Notes under the pieces: model-generated
What the model was told of the DNA's origin: nothing
Database searches by the model: none
The model's input: only the letters and a program-made list of their open reading frames with translations
In this document: one piece after another, positions 6,321 through 8,024 of the stretch
Position numbering within the stretch: the stretch's first letter is position 1
Layout: each line of letters starts with the position of its first letter
Program-made: the position numbers and the translations under genes
Source of the DNA: Candidatus Galloscillospira excrementavium
GTDB lineage: Bacteria; Bacillota; Clostridia; Oscillospirales; Oscillospiraceae
DNA length: 8,024 nt
Direction of reading: 5' to 3'
Assembly (NCBI GenBank): GCA_018711785.1
Contig: DVHW01000204.1
Coordinates: 1-8,024, forward strand

Positions 6321-7051
6321 CGCGCGTCCCTCCAGTTCAGGATGGCCTCGCCGATGGCCAGATCCACCGGCGTTGTGATTTTGATGTTTTCGTAGGAGCC
6401 ACGGGTCAGGGTGACGGGGATCCCCAGCCGCTCCACGGCGGAGCAGTCGTCGGTCAGCGCCGCGCCCTCCTCCGCCGCCTTTCCCAGCGCGCCGCGGATC
6501 AGGTCCGCGTCAAAGACCTGGGGGGTCTGGACGACAAAAAGGGCGCTCCGGTCCGGCGTGTGCTCCACCCGGCCGCCGGATGCCAGCTTGACGGTCTCCT
6601 TTACCGGCACGGCGGGGGCGGCGGCGCCGCAGGCGCTGGCCTGGAGGATGGCCTCGTCGATGATCTCCGCCGTCACCAGCGGGCGGGCGCCGTCGTGGAT
6701 GGCGATGAGGCCGGCCCGGGAGCTGACCTCCCGGACGCCGTTGAGCACCGAGTGGGTCCGGTCTGGTCCGCCCACCACCACCTTGCTCACCTTCCCGAGG
6801 GCACAGTCCCGGCACAGCTGGCTCACCGGGACGATCTGGTCCTCCCGGGTGACCACCACGATCTCCCGGATATAGGCGCTGGCCTCCAGCGCCTTCAGGG
6901 TGTGCAGCAGGACCGGCCATTCCCCCATGGGAGCCAGGATCTTGTCCTGCCCCTCCATGCGGGAGGCGCTCCCCGCCGCCGGGACCACCGCCGCACAGAA
7001 AATGTCGTCCCCCTTTTTCGGACGAAACAGTCTTTTCCAAAAACCAGGCAA
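6317..7051 (-). CDS. ispD: 2-C-methyl-D-erythritol 4-phosphate cytidylyltransferase (IspD)
   Basis: It joins CTP and methylerythritol 4-phosphate to CDP-methylerythritol, the third MEP-pathway step. Numbered from TTG 7051 (245 codons including stop), the nucleotide-binding loop PAAGSASRM has R31 and is followed by K37. Next come IHDGARP (118-124), VPVKETVK (K151), QTPQVF (175-180), TDDCSAVE (200-207) and [14 protein letters not shown] with K224. These match the CTP-binding and catalytic residues of the family. A basic N-terminal extension ([10 protein letters not shown]) precedes the fold. The frame also has GTG 7069, but that codon abuts the U run of the carD terminator and has no ribosome site. 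TTG 7051 has a G-rich AGGGGGG at 7060-7066 with 8 nt spacing, so I prefer it with moderate confidence. The gene overlaps ispF by 4 nt. Confidence 0.95.
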   Translation of the reverse strand: MPGFWKRLFRPKKGDDIFCAAVVPAAGSASRMEGQDKILAPMGEWPVLLHTLKALEASAYIREIVVVTREDQIVPVSQLCRDCALGKVSKVVVGGPDRTHSVLNGVREVSSRAGLIAIHDGARPLVTAEIIDEAILQASACGAAAPAVPVKETVKLASGGRVEHTPDRSALFVVQTPQVFDADLIRGALGKAAEEGAALTDDCSAVERLGIPVTLTRGSYENIKITTPVDLAIGEAILNWRDAR

Positions 7052-7059
7052 ATACGCCG

Positions 7060-7066
7060 CCCCCCT
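7060..7066 (-). promoter_or_regulatory. Probable ribosome binding site supporting the TTG start of ispD
   Basis: The purine run AGGGGGG lies 8 nt before TTG 7051. It is the only Shine-Dalgarno-like sequence upstream of the conserved IspD fold and lies inside the reading frame if GTG 7069 is used instead. Its pairing with the 16S tail would be imperfect, so this only favours, and does not prove, the TTG start. Confidence 0.5.
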
Positions 7067-7069
7067 CAC

Positions 7070-7095
7070 AAAAAAGGAGCCCGAAGGCCCCCTTT
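7070..7095 (-). terminator. Intrinsic terminator of carD with UUCG tetraloop
   Basis: In the minus transcript a 10-bp stem (7086-7095 with 7072-7081, including two G-U pairs) closes on a UUCG tetraloop (7082-7085). It runs into a U6 tract (7070-7075), part of which pairs with the A run at the stem base. It starts about 20 nt after the carD stop and abuts the first possible ispD start. Expression of ispDF must therefore come from read-through or from a promoter hidden in the end of carD. Confidence 0.85.
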
Positions 7096-7115
7096 CCCCG
7101 CGCTATTCTGTTCTA

Positions 7116-7592
7116 TTACGCCAGCGCGGTATTTATGCGCGCTTCGATGTCCTCATAGCTGGAATTTTCCGAGAGCACCAGCTCCGAGATCAGGATCTGC
7201 TTGGCGGAGTGGAGCATCTTCCGCTCTCCGGTGGACAAGCCCCGGTCAGTGTCCCGGAGCATCAGCCCCTTGACCACCCGGGCCACCTCCAGCAGATCGC
7301 CGCTCTTGAGGCGCAGCATGTTCTCCCGGTAGCGGCGGTTCCAGTTCTGGGTCATGTCCACCTCAATGTCCGGAATGGCGGCCAGGACCCGGTCCGCCTC
7401 CTCCCGCCGGCAGACCGGCCGCACGCCGATCTCCTCGCTGTTGGCGGTGGGGATCATGACCAGCATGCCGCCCACCGGCAGCTTGAGAATGTAGTACTCC
7501 CGGACAACGCCGTTCACCTTCTTCTGCACAATGCTGTCGACGACACCAGCACCATGCATCGGATGAACAATCTTATCTCCCACCTGAAACAT
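7116..7592 (-). CDS. carD: CarD family transcriptional regulator (RNA polymerase-binding)
   Basis: The protein begins MFQVGDKIVHPMHGAGVVDSI, the Tudor-like RNA-polymerase interaction domain shared by CarD and the transcription-repair factor Mfd. It continues with YYILKLPVGGMLVMIPT (about residues 34-50) and a helical C-terminal domain (about 65-158) with NWNRRYRENMLRLKSGD. In the family this C-terminal part contacts promoter DNA at the upstream edge of the bubble and stabilises open complexes. The 158 residues agree with the family. ATG 7592 is chosen because GGGAGG at 7600-7605 lies 7 nt upstream and the domain begins right there; an in-frame codon at 7607 would overlap that ribosome site. 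It has its own near-consensus promoter and a terminator of its own, and lies next to ispDF, an arrangement I recall as common in Clostridia. Confidence 0.94.
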   Translation of the reverse strand: MFQVGDKIVHPMHGAGVVDSIVQKKVNGVVREYYILKLPVGGMLVMIPTANSEEIGVRPVCRREEADRVLAAIPDIEVDMTQNWNRRYRENMLRLKSGDLLEVARVVKGLMLRDTDRGLSTGERKMLHSAKQILISELVLSENSSYEDIEARINTALA

Positions 7593-7657
7593 GATCCCAC
7601 CTCCCATATGACACGGATTGCGGCTTCCTTTCCACTCTCTGATTCAAATACGCCTCT

Positions 7658-7686
7658 ATTATAGCGGTTTTCGGAATCTTTTGCAA
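7658..7686 (-). promoter_or_regulatory. Sigma-A promoter of carD
   Basis: On the minus strand TTGCAA (7681-7686) and TATAAT (7658-7663) are 17 bp apart, close to the full housekeeping consensus. Transcription should begin near 7651, leaving a leader of about 58 nt before ATG 7592. No regulatory fold is evident in the leader. Confidence 0.88.
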
Positions 7687-7725
7687 GTAAAATCCCGGAA
7701 AGCTCCCAAAGAAAGCGGAAAAATG

Positions 7726-7765
7726 AAAAAAGAGCCGGCCGTTTCCAGTCGGAAACAGCCGGCTC
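7726..7765 (-). terminator. Strong intrinsic terminator of the S1-domain gene
   Basis: In the minus transcript an 8-bp G-C-rich stem (7758-7765 with 7732-7739), one C/A mismatch and a further 6-bp stem (7751-7756 with 7741-7746) close on a 4-nt loop. A U6 run follows (7726-7731). It begins about 17 nt after the stop codon at 7783-7785 and separates this gene from the carD promoter. Confidence 0.92.
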
Positions 7766-7782
7766 CGGGAAAAGACTGCCGC

Positions 7783-8024
7783 TTACTCGCCGTCCGCGGG
7801 CTCCTCCACAAAAGCGGGATTTACCTCAGTGCCCTCGCTGTCGGAGGTGGCGACCACAGCGTCGGCGCCGTCGTCCGCCTCGTCAGAGGCCTGGGTGCGC
7901 TGGGCGTCCTCCAGCAGGGCGCGGATGGACAGGGAGACCTTCTTGCGGTCCATGTCGATGTCGGTGATCTTCACGTCCACCATCTGGCCCTCGCTGAGCA
8001 CGTCGCCGGGCTTGTCGATGCGGT
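7783..8024 (-). CDS. S1-domain RNA-binding protein, C-terminal end (likely ribosomal protein S1 or an IspH-S1 fusion)
   Basis: Only the last 79 codons are visible; the 5' part lies beyond the window. The visible start RIDKPGDVLSEGQMVDVKI, followed by DIDMDRKKVSLSIRAL, is the second half of an S1 OB-fold repeat of the type found in ribosomal protein S1, where it binds single-stranded RNA. About 38 residues of acidic, low-complexity tail follow (DEADDGADAV to EEPADGE). In Clostridia such S1 repeats are often fused behind IspH, the last MEP-pathway enzyme, which would fit the ispD and ispF genes nearby. That cannot be seen here, and a stand-alone S1 is equally possible. An in-frame GTG at 8001 is internal and not a real start. 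A strong terminator follows the stop. Confidence 0.85.
   Translation of the reverse strand, partial: RIDKPGDVLSEGQMVDVKITDIDMDRKKVSLSIRALLEDAQRTQASDEADDGADAVVATSDSEGTEVNPAFVEEPADGE

Noticed and set aside
5664..7664. Plus-strand open frames opposite ispF, ispD and carD
   Set aside because: They have low-complexity translations and no ribosome sites, and all conserved motifs lie on the minus strand in these intervals.

Overview
The window looks like core chromosome of a GC-rich, low-redundancy member of the Clostridia, most likely an Oscillospirales/Oscillospiraceae-type gut anaerobe. This is inferred from the gene content (CarD-IspD-IspF block, CdaA/CdaR, DUF5685 with a Cys-tailed J protein, DUF3343 with a class V aminotransferase), the high GC, the strong purine-rich ribosome sites and the consensus sigma-A promoters. 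No species can be named from the sequence alone. All ten genes I can support lie on the minus strand, so the layout below runs in the direction of transcription, from high to low coordinates. I see no mobile element, CRISPR array, tRNA or rRNA.

Region 1 (8024-7593). The 3' end of an S1-domain protein (probably ribosomal protein S1 or an IspH-S1 fusion) ends in an acidic tail and a strong intrinsic terminator. It is followed by a near-consensus promoter (TTGCAA, 17 bp, TATAAT) for carD.

Region 2 (7592-4359). carD ends in a UUCG-tetraloop terminator that abuts the start of ispD. ispD and ispF (two MEP isoprenoid-pathway enzymes) overlap by 4 nt. They are followed by a perfect 18-bp hairpin whose 3' arm holds the ribosome site of the next gene, a DUF3343 (putative Se/S carrier-like) protein. 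That gene overlaps by 4 nt with a cysteine-desulfurase-like PLP enzyme, after which comes a 15-bp hairpin.

Region 3 (4314-1). A textbook promoter (TTGCCA, 17 bp, TATAAT) drives cdaA (diadenylate cyclase, c-di-AMP synthesis) and its partner cdaR (YbbR-domain protein). They are followed closely by a DUF5685 protein, a J-domain protein with a prion-like linker and a seven-cysteine tail, and a polytopic membrane protein cut by the window edge. The familiar cdaA-cdaR-glmM order is replaced here by cdaA-cdaR-DUF5685-J protein-membrane protein.

Most of the window is housekeeping. The parts that merit attention are the cysteine-rich pair downstream of the c-di-AMP genes, the hairpin that buries the DUF3343 ribosome site, and the DUF3343/desulfurase pair.
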